The notes: generated from the letters alone by a model not told the origin. DNA of 6,809 bases from UBA1443 sp964445745 (GCA_964445745.1 CAYULU010000056.1:1-6809); one strand, 5' to 3'. Positions 1 to 6,560 are shown, counted from the stretch's first letter. Numbers and translations: made by a program.

Positions 1-11
1 ACCTGACTGAC

Positions 12-16
12 AGGAG
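12..16 (+). promoter_or_regulatory. Shine-Dalgarno site of the ABC exporter gene
   Basis: AGGAG sits 7 nt before the ATG at 24. This is the strongest ribosome-binding site in the window and fixes the start of the exporter gene. Confidence 0.75.
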
Positions 17-23
17 ATTTTTT

Positions 24-1883
24 ATGACCGGCAGTAATTTTTTTTTACGGCTTTTTAAAAACCCCGCCCGGTACCAGAATTTGAACCGAATACGCTTTTT
101 TTTCCGTGAAACCCGCCTTCGATGGTTCCAGTTTGCGGCATCATTTTTCCTGACACTGACAGCCTCGATTTTTGAGGGAGTGGCTATCGTCGCCTTGATT
201 CCCGCGATCCACGGATTTTTAAAGGGGCGTTTTGATTCCCTTCCCGGGGAAAATGTTTTTTCTCCGGTTATTCATTTTTTTTCAGAAACTGGTGGTTTGG
301 GTCAGTACGCGGGCGGATTTTTTTTGATCCTGCTGATTTTCACCTGTTTGATTTTAAAAAACATTTTTGCCTATCTGGCCGCGTTGGCCGCCAGCTCTCA
401 CCTCAAACAATTCGAAACCAGTCTTCGCAAAGCGATTTACAAGAGGTATCTGGATTTCGGAAAATTCTTTTTCGACGGAAAGAGCACCGGATCTCTTTAT
501 CAAATTCTTATGGGGTTTAGCCATATCCTGGCGGAAGTCCTGGGCGAAGTTCATCGGTTCCTATGGAGCTTCGTCGCGGTTTTGGTTTACCTGGCCCTCA
601 TGTTCTGGATTTCGCCCCTTCTGACTTTAATGACCCTGCTGATTCTCTTTCCGTTATATTTAGTGTTACAAAAACTTCTTTGCGGGATAAAAGAAATTCC
701 TGAAGAATTAACATTTCAAAAGATGGATCTCAGCCGGAAAATTTCAAACAGCCTCGCATGTATTCTTCTTGTGAAGTCTTGCGGTTCCGAAGTCCAGGAA
801 CATACCTGGTTTTCAGGTGCCAGCGACAGGATTGCCAAATTTGAGTTTGGCATGGACAAGAAAAGACGATTGGCCGAGCCCTTGCAGGAGAGTTTGGTGG
901 TTTTGACGCTTCTTTTTCTGGCGGTGGCGATGACTTTTTTGATCGAATATGTTCCGGATCATCACTCGGTGGCCGGATTTATCGTTTATTTTATCATCCT
1001 GTGGCGTCTGGCTTCTGCCTTGCGGAGTTTTCATCGAATACAAAATGTTTTTGCGGCGGCGGAAGGCCCCATGGAAGACATTGAGGAAACGTTGGGCCAT
1101 GACGACAGATTTTATGTGGCCGATGGAGTGAGGTCTTTTGAAAAACTCAAGCGAGGGATCGAAATCCGAGATCTCAATTTTGCCTTCCCGGACAGAAAGC
1201 AGAAAACGCTTCATTCCCTGAATCTGAACATCTCGAAAGGAACGACTTTAGCGCTGGTCGGTTGCTCCGGAGCGGGGAAAACAACACTGACGCAAATTTT
1301 GATGAGATTTTATGAAATCAACACCGGGGCTGTTTTTGTTGACGGGGTCGATCTCCGGGAATACAAAATAGAAATGCTACGGAACCGGATGGTTTTTGTC
1401 AGTTATGATGAGGGGCTGATTAACGCTTCGTTCAGAATTAACTTGCTGTATGGACTTAAAAAAGAGGTGCCTTCCGAAGAAATTGAAGTAGTTCTCAAAA
1501 AGACAGGACTATGGGATTTTGTATTGAGTCAGCCTCTCGGGATCCATGCAGAGATCGGAGAAAAGGGAATCTTGCTTCCCGAAGTGGAAAGGTTTCGGCT
1601 TTCTCTTGCCCGTGCCATGCTTAAAGATCCGGATGTTTTGATGGTGGAGGAACTTCCCAGTGTTTTTGATGCCGGAACGGAACGGTCAATCCTGGCGTCG
1701 ATTCGGGAGGCCATAAGAGGTCGCACTGCCCTTGTGATTACGAGAAGGCTTTCTGTTCTCCGTTACGTGGATCGGATTGCGGTGATGGAACACGGCAGGA
1801 TAGTTGAAGAGGGATCCTTGGATGAACTGTTGGCACGACAGAATAACTTTTTTCGGATGAAAGAGGCCGGAAAAATCTTTTGA
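24..1883 (+). CDS. Half-size ABC exporter with degenerate nucleotide-binding domain
   Basis: A 619-residue fused permease/ATPase of the MsbA/lipid-exporter type, acting in the inner membrane. Hydrophobic segments lie at about residues 34-59, 97-122, 178-197, 198-219, 290-308 and 314-335, the six helices expected of an exporter half. The ATPase domain starts near 378. The A-loop aromatic is F388 and Walker A (413-421, GCSGAGKTT) is intact. Elsewhere the motifs have drifted: the Q-loop glutamine is Y461, the LSGGQ signature is LPEVE (518-522), the Walker B aspartate is E542 (the catalytic-position E543 remains), the D-loop reads SVFD (546-549) and the H-switch histidine is R574. It probably binds ATP but hydrolyses it poorly, as in the degenerate half of a heterodimeric exporter; this is inference. 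The start is set by AGGAG at 12-16, 7 nt before the ATG. In-frame-independent TGA triplets at 4-6 and 8-10 suggest an upstream gene ends just outside. The substrate is unknown. Confidence 0.9.
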   Translation: MTGSNFFLRLFKNPARYQNLNRIRFFFRETRLRWFQFAASFFLTLTASIFEGVAIVALIPAIHGFLKGRFDSLPGENVFSPVIHFFSETGGLGQYAGGFFLILLIFTCLILKNIFAYLAALAASSHLKQFETSLRKAIYKRYLDFGKFFFDGKSTGSLYQILMGFSHILAEVLGEVHRFLWSFVAVLVYLALMFWISPLLTLMTLLILFPLYLVLQKLLCGIKEIPEELTFQKMDLSRKISNSLACILLVKSCGSEVQEHTWFSGASDRIAKFEFGMDKKRRLAEPLQESLVVLTLLFLAVAMTFLIEYVPDHHSVAGFIVYFIILWRLASALRSFHRIQNVFAAAEGPMEDIEETLGHDDRFYVADGVRSFEKLKRGIEIRDLNFAFPDRKQKTLHSLNLNISKGTTLALVGCSGAGKTTLTQILMRFYEINTGAVFVDGVDLREYKIEMLRNRMVFVSYDEGLINASFRINLLYGLKKEVPSEEIEVVLKKTGLWDFVLSQPLGIHAEIGEKGILLPEVERFRLSLARAMLKDPDVLMVEELPSVFDAGTERSILASIREAIRGRTALVITRRLSVLRYVDRIAVMEHGRIVEEGSLDELLARQNNFFRMKEAGKIF

Positions 1884-3008
1884 TCAGATTTCAAGAATTT
1901 TTGGGAATCGGGTGAGATTTTTACAGCCTGTCCGGGTGACCAGTACCAGATCTTCCAGGCGGATTCCGCCCGCGTCTTTATAGTAAAGTCCCGGTTCCAC
2001 GGTGACCAGATGCCCCTCCTTCAGGATATCATCGCCTGCGCCGATTCGCGGAGGCTCATGGATTTCCAGCCCGAGCCCGTGGCCGGTGCTATGGAAAAAT
2101 CCTTGCATGCGGCCGCCTTGCAATCCGGTCCGGAATCCAAGTCGCTCGAAGTAGGATTGAATGGAGTTGTGAATGGTCCGGCCCGAGCCGCCCGGACGGA
2201 TCATGCGCATGGCGATGGCCTGCCCTTCCTTGACGGCGGCGAACATCTTTTTCAGTTTAGGAGAGGCCTTTCCCTTCACAACCGTTCTGGAGAAATCAGC
2301 GTAATAAAGTGTTCTATTGTTGCGGGGGAAAATATCAAAAAGGATCGGCTGATTTGCAAAAAGCGGGCCCCTTCCTATGTGGTGAGGATCAACTGAGTGA
2401 GGGCCGCATGACACAATGGTGTTTTCTCCGGTGCAGTCGTGTTCCATCAGAACGGTAAGAATTAACTTGCGGACGGATTCACTGGTCAAAGGTGTGTTTT
2501 GATAAAAGAGCCGGTTGTTCTGGACCGTCGCCTTTTTTAAAAGCGAAATAGCGGCATGGGCGGCGCTTTCGGTGGCCCGCAGGGCCTGAATGACCGATCG
2601 GATTTCCTCAGGTGTTTTAATCGTACGTTCCTTGAAGAAAATCCCGGGATGGCAATCCAGACGGATCCCGGCGCGTTTCAGGGACAGGGCATAGAGGTAG
2701 GAAAAATCCGGGGGGACCGTGAGACGGTGCACTTTTTTTTCACGGAGAAAAAAAACGACCAGGTCGGACAGGGAAGCGTGGCGCTTGTATTTTTTCCGGA
2801 ATTTCCCTGCCAGGGTCGTGGTGCTGAGTACGGCGTGAACGCATGCTTGTTTCCTGGCACGGTCGATCTCAAGGTCGTTGATCAAGATATATTTTTTTCC
2901 TCTGATTTGTACGAAGACAAACGGGTCGGGAGCGACAAACCGGGTTGCGTAGTAAAGATCGGGATTTCGTTCACTGATTCCGATGATCAGGAGGTTTTCT
3001 CTCATCAT
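1884..3008 (-). CDS. M24 family metallopeptidase (Xaa-Pro aminopeptidase/dipeptidase-like)
   Basis: A cytoplasmic dinuclear-metal peptidase of the pita-bread fold, of the kind that removes residues next to proline. Counting from the ATG at 3008 it has 374 residues, normal for single-chain M24B enzymes. An N-terminal creatinase-type region (about 1-125) precedes the catalytic domain. All five expected metal ligands are seen: D225 (LFDIFPR), D238 (YYADFSRT), H310 (TGHGLG), E338 (VEPGLYY) and E352 (IRLED). The SCGPHSVDPHH segment is the usual substrate-side motif. No signal peptide is seen. The reading frame extends to a TTG at 3032, but that would place the extended -10 box inside the gene, so I choose the ATG at 3008; the ATG at 3005 is equally possible. 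No Shine-Dalgarno precedes any of these. The gene converges on the ABC exporter with zero spacing, so the two are not an operon. The class is sure; the exact substrate is not. Confidence 0.93.
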   Translation of the reverse strand: MMRENLLIIGISERNPDLYYATRFVAPDPFVFVQIRGKKYILINDLEIDRARKQACVHAVLSTTTLAGKFRKKYKRHASLSDLVVFFLREKKVHRLTVPPDFSYLYALSLKRAGIRLDCHPGIFFKERTIKTPEEIRSVIQALRATESAAHAAISLLKKATVQNNRLFYQNTPLTSESVRKLILTVLMEHDCTGENTIVSCGPHSVDPHHIGRGPLFANQPILFDIFPRNNRTLYYADFSRTVVKGKASPKLKKMFAAVKEGQAIAMRMIRPGGSGRTIHNSIQSYFERLGFRTGLQGGRMQGFFHSTGHGLGLEIHEPPRIGAGDDILKEGHLVTVEPGLYYKDAGGIRLEDLVLVTRTGCKNLTRFPKILEI

Positions 3009-3015
3009 GGCGGGA

Positions 3016-3024
3016 ATTATATCA
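3016..3024 (-). promoter_or_regulatory. Extended -10 promoter of the M24 peptidase gene
   Basis: Read on the minus strand the bases are TGATATAAT, a perfect TGnTATAAT extended -10 element. The region about 17 bp upstream (TATCTT/TTATCT) is a poor -35, which extended -10 promoters tolerate. The -10 ends 7 nt before the ATG at 3008, so transcription should begin at or within a base or two of the start codon. Confidence 0.6.
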
Positions 3025-3088
3025 TGGTACAAAATAAAAAGATAAGCACGCGGTGAATAAAAAACCAGTTCCCCGTCGGGTTCCCGTC

Positions 3089-3117
3089 TTGACCAACTTG
3101 CGGAAAAACAATAGACT
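3089..3117 (+). promoter_or_regulatory. Candidate sigma-70-type promoter ahead of the tRNA-Ser gene
   Basis: TTGACC (3089-3094, 5 of 6 to consensus), a 17-bp spacer and TAGACT (3112-3117, 4 of 6). It would start transcription near 3124 and give a leader of about 125 nt before the tRNA. A closer box, TAAAAT at 3230-3235, has no recognisable -35. Consensus matching only. Confidence 0.35.
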
Positions 3118-3157
3118 TCAGACTGTTAAGGCTTATTTTGTGAATAGCCGTCCATGA

Positions 3158-3171
3158 CACTCGCGTGAGTG
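3158..3171. repeat. Short inverted repeat, 5-bp arms
   Basis: CACTC and GAGTG flank GCGT, forming a perfect small hairpin or a palindromic protein site. It lies downstream of the candidate promoter at 3089-3117, in the leader of the presumed tRNA transcript. There is no T-run after it, so it is not an intrinsic terminator. Confidence 0.4.
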
Positions 3172-3184
3172 CGCGTGGTGGTTT

Positions 3185-3229
3185 TGTGCCCGGAAAATTT
3201 TAGTTTTAAAAAAAAGAATTTTGGGCGCA
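3185..3229. repeat. Imperfect hairpin upstream of tRNA-Ser
   Basis: TGTGCCC (3185-3191) pairs with GGGCGCA (3223-3229) with one G-U, then after a two-base bulge AAAATT (3194-3199) pairs with AATTTT (3217-3222). The AT-rich loop has 17 bases. Neither side is followed by a T-run, so a terminator role is not supported. It could be a leader fold or processing site for the tRNA precursor. Confidence 0.4.
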
Positions 3230-3250
3230 TAAAATCAGAAAACGATTTTT

Positions 3251-3337
3251 GGAGAGGTGGCAGAGTGGCCGAATGCGGCAGTCTCGAAAACTGTTATACG
3301 CGCAAGCGTATCGGGAGTTCGAATCTCCCCCTCTCCG
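3251..3337 (+). tRNA. tRNA-Ser, anticodon CGA
   Basis: An 87-nt type II tRNA that reads UCG codons. The acceptor stem GGAGAGG (3251-3257) pairs perfectly with CCTCTCC (3330-3336), and the discriminator base is G3337, usual for serine. The anticodon stem is 3278-3282 with 3290-3294, the loop is CTCGAAA and the anticodon is CGA at 3285-3287. The long variable arm (about 3295-3312, stem ATACGC/GCGTAT around GCAA) is the mark of tRNA-Ser. The T arm is GGGAG/CTCCC around TTCGAAT. The 3' CCA is not encoded, so it must be added by nucleotidyltransferase. Only 37 nt separate it from the next gene. Confidence 0.97.
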
Positions 3338-3374
3338 ACGGTTTTTATTCTTACGACTGGAATCCCGAAAACGT

Positions 3375-4700
3375 ATGGCAATGAAAAGAAAATTAATCGT
3401 CCTTTGTTTTTGCTTGTTTCTTGTCCCTTTCGCCTTTTCCCCTTTTTTGCATGCCGAGATCATTCAGCTTAAAAACGGCAACGCCATGCAAACAAAAATT
3501 CTGAAAGAAGACGATGAGTTTGTCACGGTAGAAGCGGTCGGTGGCAAGGTCAAAATTCCCAAAAAGGACATCTCGAAAATATGGCGAGGATCGAAAGAGG
3601 AACTCGTCGAAATTACCGCAAAGCGGGTTTTTTTCACCAAAGGGATGGAACTGTATAGAGACGGACGGTTTCGGGAATCCGCGGAATCTTTTAAGCAGTC
3701 ACTCGGGCCCGCCGCTAGTAACGCGATCATCTATGCCAATCTCGGAAGCGCTTATGCCTCCGCGGGTGAATTCCAAAAAGCTGAATCGAGTTTTCTGGAG
3801 TCTCTGAAACAAAAACCCGACCATCCAGCCATCCTGCTGAACCTTGCCCGGTTGTATGAAGCTCAGAAGAAATATCAAAAGGCCGCGTTTTATTACTTAA
3901 AATCATTGAATCAGAATGCCTCGGATATGAGCGCTCAGCGTAGTTTGGCTTATTGCTATTACATGAACGGGGATTATTTAAAAGCGGCGGAAACGTTTGG
4001 GTTTCTCGGAGAAAAAAATGATATTGTTTCCCAGTGTAACAGCGCGGCTGCTTATATCCAGGCGGGGGAACTGGACAGGGCCGAAGCCATTCTCAACAAA
4101 ATGGTCGAGGATCCCGTCCCGGTGCCGGGCGTGTATCTGAATATGGGAAATCTCTTTTTTTTGAAGGGCGACCTGATACGGGCGGAGCAATATTACCGGA
4201 AAGGATTGCAACGAGATCCGAAAACTGCGGAGATCCACCAGATGCTGGGGGACCTGTATTTGCGTCTCGATCAGCCGGAACTAGCGCAACAACATTTTAA
4301 GGAAGTTCTTGAGAAAGACCCGAAGAACGGCTGGGCTATGGCGGGTTTGGCGCAGGCGTTTATTAAGGTCGAAGAATTTGAAAAAGCGGGAGATCTGTGC
4401 CATCAATTAACAAGGGAGCATGCTGGTGATTCCCGTGTGTTAAATCGTGCGGGATTGATGTATCTAAAAATAGACAAACCGGCTCTGGCACTTGAGGTTT
4501 TTAACACGCTGATCGCCCGGGATGAAAAAGACGCTAGGGCGCATTCAAACGCCGGGCTTGCTTATGTCATGATGAATGATGACGATAATGCTTTAAAGGC
4601 ATGGACCCGGGCGCTGGAACTGGAGCCCGGGTTAGAATCTGCCTTGCAAAACAAAAAACTTCTGGAAGAAGCTGTAAGTGGAGAAGCGGTCGATGTCTAG
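3375..4700 (+). CDS. Exported TPR-repeat protein
   Basis: A 441-residue protein with a signal peptide (residues 1-27: basic MAMKRK, hydrophobic core, cleavage expected after FLHA), so it should act in the periplasm or outside the inner membrane. Residues 28-70 form a short module, IIQLKNGN followed by alternating strands and KIPKKDISKI, like the small beta-rich domain often placed before TPRs. From about 84 to 420 there are roughly ten 34-residue TPR units, nearly without gaps; several carry clear A/Y/L/F/P signatures (for example 117-150, 251-284, 285-318, 387-420). TPRs are protein-binding scaffolds. An open frame reaches back to 3249 but covers the tRNA, so I start at ATG 3375; ATG 3381 is the alternative. 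Neither has a clear Shine-Dalgarno. The stop overlaps the pilin-like gene by 8 nt, which suggests translational coupling and a role as an assembly partner, by analogy with the TPR protein PilF/PilW; that role is inferred. Confidence 0.88.
   Translation: MAMKRKLIVLCFCLFLVPFAFSPFLHAEIIQLKNGNAMQTKILKEDDEFVTVEAVGGKVKIPKKDISKIWRGSKEELVEITAKRVFFTKGMELYRDGRFRESAESFKQSLGPAASNAIIYANLGSAYASAGEFQKAESSFLESLKQKPDHPAILLNLARLYEAQKKYQKAAFYYLKSLNQNASDMSAQRSLAYCYYMNGDYLKAAETFGFLGEKNDIVSQCNSAAAYIQAGELDRAEAILNKMVEDPVPVPGVYLNMGNLFFLKGDLIRAEQYYRKGLQRDPKTAEIHQMLGDLYLRLDQPELAQQHFKEVLEKDPKNGWAMAGLAQAFIKVEEFEKAGDLCHQLTREHAGDSRVLNRAGLMYLKIDKPALALEVFNTLIARDEKDARAHSNAGLAYVMMNDDDNALKAWTRALELEPGLESALQNKKLLEEAVSGEAVDV
4680..4683 (+). 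promoter_or_regulatory. Shine-Dalgarno site of the pilin-zincin gene, inside the TPR gene
   Basis: GGAG lies 9 nt before ATG 4693, within the last codons of the TPR gene. It supports ATG 4693 over the upstream in-frame GTG at 4678, which would have this site inside its own first codons. Confidence 0.55.
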
Positions 4701-5865
4701 CAAAAAGGGATTTACCCTACTTGAAATTATTGTAACGGTAACCATTATCGCCATCTTGGTCGCTTTAGTGGTCCCCCAGATACTGCAACGGGCCCGCAAA
4801 GCAGAGGAAGCAGAGGCTCTTGTCAATCTTGGCGCGATTCGACGTGCTCAATTAGATCTCCACGGAATATCGGGGCGGTTTGTTGAAGCGGCGGATGAAA
4901 AGGGCATTCAGGCGGCCCTCGGTCTTTCCATTTCGAATCTGATCTATGATTTCAAGATTATTGATGCGGACGAAGATAATTTTCTGGGTGTTGCCACACC
5001 GGTTGACGCACTTGAAAACTGGCTCGAAGAGATCAAGATTGATAAAGATGGATTTGTCGGATATCCCGGATATGGTGACGGAAGCGGTGGCGATAGTAGC
5101 AGTGGAGGATCTAATTCAGGGGGTGATTCCAGCAGTGGATCTGGGAGTGGAGTAAGTGGCTCAGGAGGTGGCAGTGGTTCGAGCGGCGGGTCTTCGGGAG
5201 GGGGTGCCGGAACCAAAACAGATAATGTTTTTTCTTCTGCTACGGTAAAGCCTGTATTTAGTGGTTATGCCGCCGATGTACAAGCTGTTTTGGATACACT
5301 TGCGTTGATGACAGATCCTTTAACAGCGGATGGAATGGTTACGGGGAAAGATCTTGTAGAGTGGGCACAAAGAAATGAAATTCCTGTTACCTTTGAGACT
5401 ATTAGTTCCTGGGGGTTGCACTCTGGTTCACGGGGTTCGGATCCCGATGGCACGCCGTGGATTAAAAGTGAAATTCAAATTAGCACGGATTTGCAGTCTA
5501 ATAAATATGCCTGTGCAGCTACGCTTGCCCATGAATTATTACATGCAACCTGGTGGCTTGATGATTATGGAAAATACTTTTGGCTTGGGACAAAAGCTCA
5601 ACCTGATTATGGGATGCCCACCCCGACTGGCGAGGTTAGATCCAAAAATTCCGTGGATCAGGAGTACAATGCCTTTGTGACGCAGTCGGAAATTTGGAGC
5701 TGGTTTAAACGGAGCGGTTATGATATTGGCGACTATGAAAATCCGGGCTATTCTTACAACTATCAGGTGTCTCATTTCATCAACGTTTTGACGGGAGAAT
5801 TAGTGCCGGAAAGCACAGCAAAAAAATATGTTTCTAACAATTACCCTGAACTGTCTGACTATTAA
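4693..5865 (+). CDS. Type IV pilin-like protein fused to a C-terminal zincin-like metallopeptidase domain
   Basis: A 390-residue fusion. Residues 1-30 are a class III (prepilin) signal: short basic leader, KGFTLLEI with cleavage expected between G6 and F7 and the conserved glutamate at mature position 5 (E11), then a hydrophobic helix to about 28. Residues 31-122 look like a complete pseudopilin globular domain, with NLGAIRRAQ helix and a closing IDKDGFVGY strand. Residues about 126-174 are an almost pure Gly/Ser linker. Residues about 180-390 form a separate domain with HELLH at 280-284 preceded by ATLA, and E324 (QEYNAF) as the probable third zinc ligand 40 residues on, a gluzincin-like arrangement. 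I cannot name the peptidase family; a DUF6782-like putative metallopeptidase is one possibility. After processing by prepilin peptidase it would sit in the inner membrane or in a pilus/pseudopilus with the enzyme outward. The peptidase half is AT-richer than the upstream genes. Pilin call firm; peptidase activity inferred. Confidence 0.88.
   Translation: MSSKKGFTLLEIIVTVTIIAILVALVVPQILQRARKAEEAEALVNLGAIRRAQLDLHGISGRFVEAADEKGIQAALGLSISNLIYDFKIIDADEDNFLGVATPVDALENWLEEIKIDKDGFVGYPGYGDGSGGDSSSGGSNSGGDSSSGSGSGVSGSGGGSGSSGGSSGGGAGTKTDNVFSSATVKPVFSGYAADVQAVLDTLALMTDPLTADGMVTGKDLVEWAQRNEIPVTFETISSWGLHSGSRGSDPDGTPWIKSEIQISTDLQSNKYACAATLAHELLHATWWLDDYGKYFWLGTKAQPDYGMPTPTGEVRSKNSVDQEYNAFVTQSEIWSWFKRSGYDIGDYENPGYSYNYQVSHFINVLTGELVPESTAKKYVSNNYPELSDY
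5071..5214 (+). repeat. Gly/Ser linker-coding low-complexity tract with internal direct repeat
   Basis: Encodes residues 127-174 of the pilin-zincin fusion, nearly all Gly and Ser. The octapeptide SGGDSSSG occurs twice with an 11-residue (33-bp) period, at 5083-5106 and 5116-5139. The two copies use different synonymous codons over much of their length, so the repeat is not a fresh duplication. It separates the pilin and peptidase domains. Confidence 0.8.
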
Positions 5866-5888
5866 GCTTTATTTGAAAGGATGATTCC

Positions 5889-6506
5889 ATGTGTTTTTTG
5901 CCAAAAAATAAACTTTGGATAATTGGGACAGGTGTTCTTATTATCACTTTGTTTTATTTTTATGCTGATAACAATACGAATAACACCAGTAAGGAGTTTT
6001 TGGTGAAAATGTTTTCTGATTTTAAAAGCGATAATCCTGCTTTTTCTTTTACCTTTGAGTATCCGCCAGACGAATGGGTTTTGTCGGAAACAAGTGGACG
6101 ACGCGAGGTTTATGATGAAGTTTATCTTCGAGGGAAGCCGGATTCTGGAGGAGAATTTGCGCCCAGCATCTCTATTTTTGTTCGTCCCAATGAGATGGGG
6201 AAGACGGCGGAAGATCTTCTTTCCGATCAATTAAGAATGGAAGGAGGGTTGCCGGAATTTGAAATTCTTAAAAGAGAAACAATTTCCATTAATAAACAAA
6301 AGGTTTCTCTCGTTACTTTCCAGCATGAAACACGGGTTCCGCTTGACGCTATTGATGGGCGAATGGTTGTAATAAAAGTAAGAATGTTATTTTTTATTAA
6401 CGGCGAGAAGTCTTATCAAGTCGTAACGCGCACGAGTGCGGAACAGGCCGTTCGGATTTTTGAAGTTTTTGAACATATTTTGAAGACGTTCAAATTTATA
6501 AACTGA
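5889..6506 (+). CDS. Membrane-anchored protein with PsbP/DUF1795-like domain
   Basis: A 205-residue protein with one N-terminal membrane helix (about residues 9-26, after KNK) and no lipobox, so it is probably held in the inner membrane with its domain in the periplasm. Residues about 51-204 follow the pattern of the PsbP/Mog1 fold: FSFTFEYPPDEW near the start, a strand-rich middle (PSISIFVRP), ISINKQKVSLVTF, a strand FFINGEKSYQVVT and a final FEHILKTFKF helix. That is a resemblance in layout, not a firm family match, and the function is unknown. The start is well supported by AAAGGA at 5876-5881, 7 nt before ATG. It lies 23 nt after the pilin-zincin gene, so it is likely in the same operon. 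The first part is very AT-rich (53 G+C in 180 nt over 5881-6060), in contrast to the TPR gene. Confidence 0.8.
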   Translation: MCFLPKNKLWIIGTGVLIITLFYFYADNNTNNTSKEFLVKMFSDFKSDNPAFSFTFEYPPDEWVLSETSGRREVYDEVYLRGKPDSGGEFAPSISIFVRPNEMGKTAEDLLSDQLRMEGGLPEFEILKRETISINKQKVSLVTFQHETRVPLDAIDGRMVVIKVRMLFFINGEKSYQVVTRTSAEQAVRIFEVFEHILKTFKFIN

Positions 6507-6531
6507 TAAATGTTTTACTAACAAGAACTTC

Positions 6532-6560
6532 TTGAAAACGTTGTTCGTTTCCCGCATCAT
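6532..6560 (+). promoter_or_regulatory. Candidate dnaX promoter
   Basis: TTGAAA (6532-6537, 5 of 6), a 17-bp spacer and CATCAT (6555-6560, 4 of 6). A start near 6567 would give a leader of about 35 nt. It overlaps the small palindrome CAAGAACTTCTTG (6522-6534), a possible operator. Consensus matching only. Confidence 0.28.

Noticed and set aside
813..1214. Minus-strand open frame of 133 codons opposite the ABC exporter
   Set aside because: No recognisable protein features; it mirrors the codon structure of the sense gene.
2556..3056. Plus-strand open frame of 166 codons opposite the M24 gene
   Set aside because: It is antisense to a gene with all metal ligands in place and shows no domain of its own.
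3338..3346. T-run after the tRNA as an intrinsic terminator
   Set aside because: There is no hairpin before it other than the tRNA itself, so termination here cannot be claimed.
3249..3374. N-terminal extension of the TPR protein in the same frame
   Set aside because: It runs straight through the tRNA-Ser gene, and a good signal peptide begins at ATG 3375.
4944..5216. Minus-strand Pro-rich frame of 90 codons
   Set aside because: It is the complement of the Gly/Ser linker; the proline runs come from GGN codons on the other strand.
5862..6230. Minus-strand open frame of 122 codons opposite the PsbP-like gene
   Set aside because: The sense gene has a good ribosome-binding site, a membrane helix and a coherent domain; the antisense frame has none.
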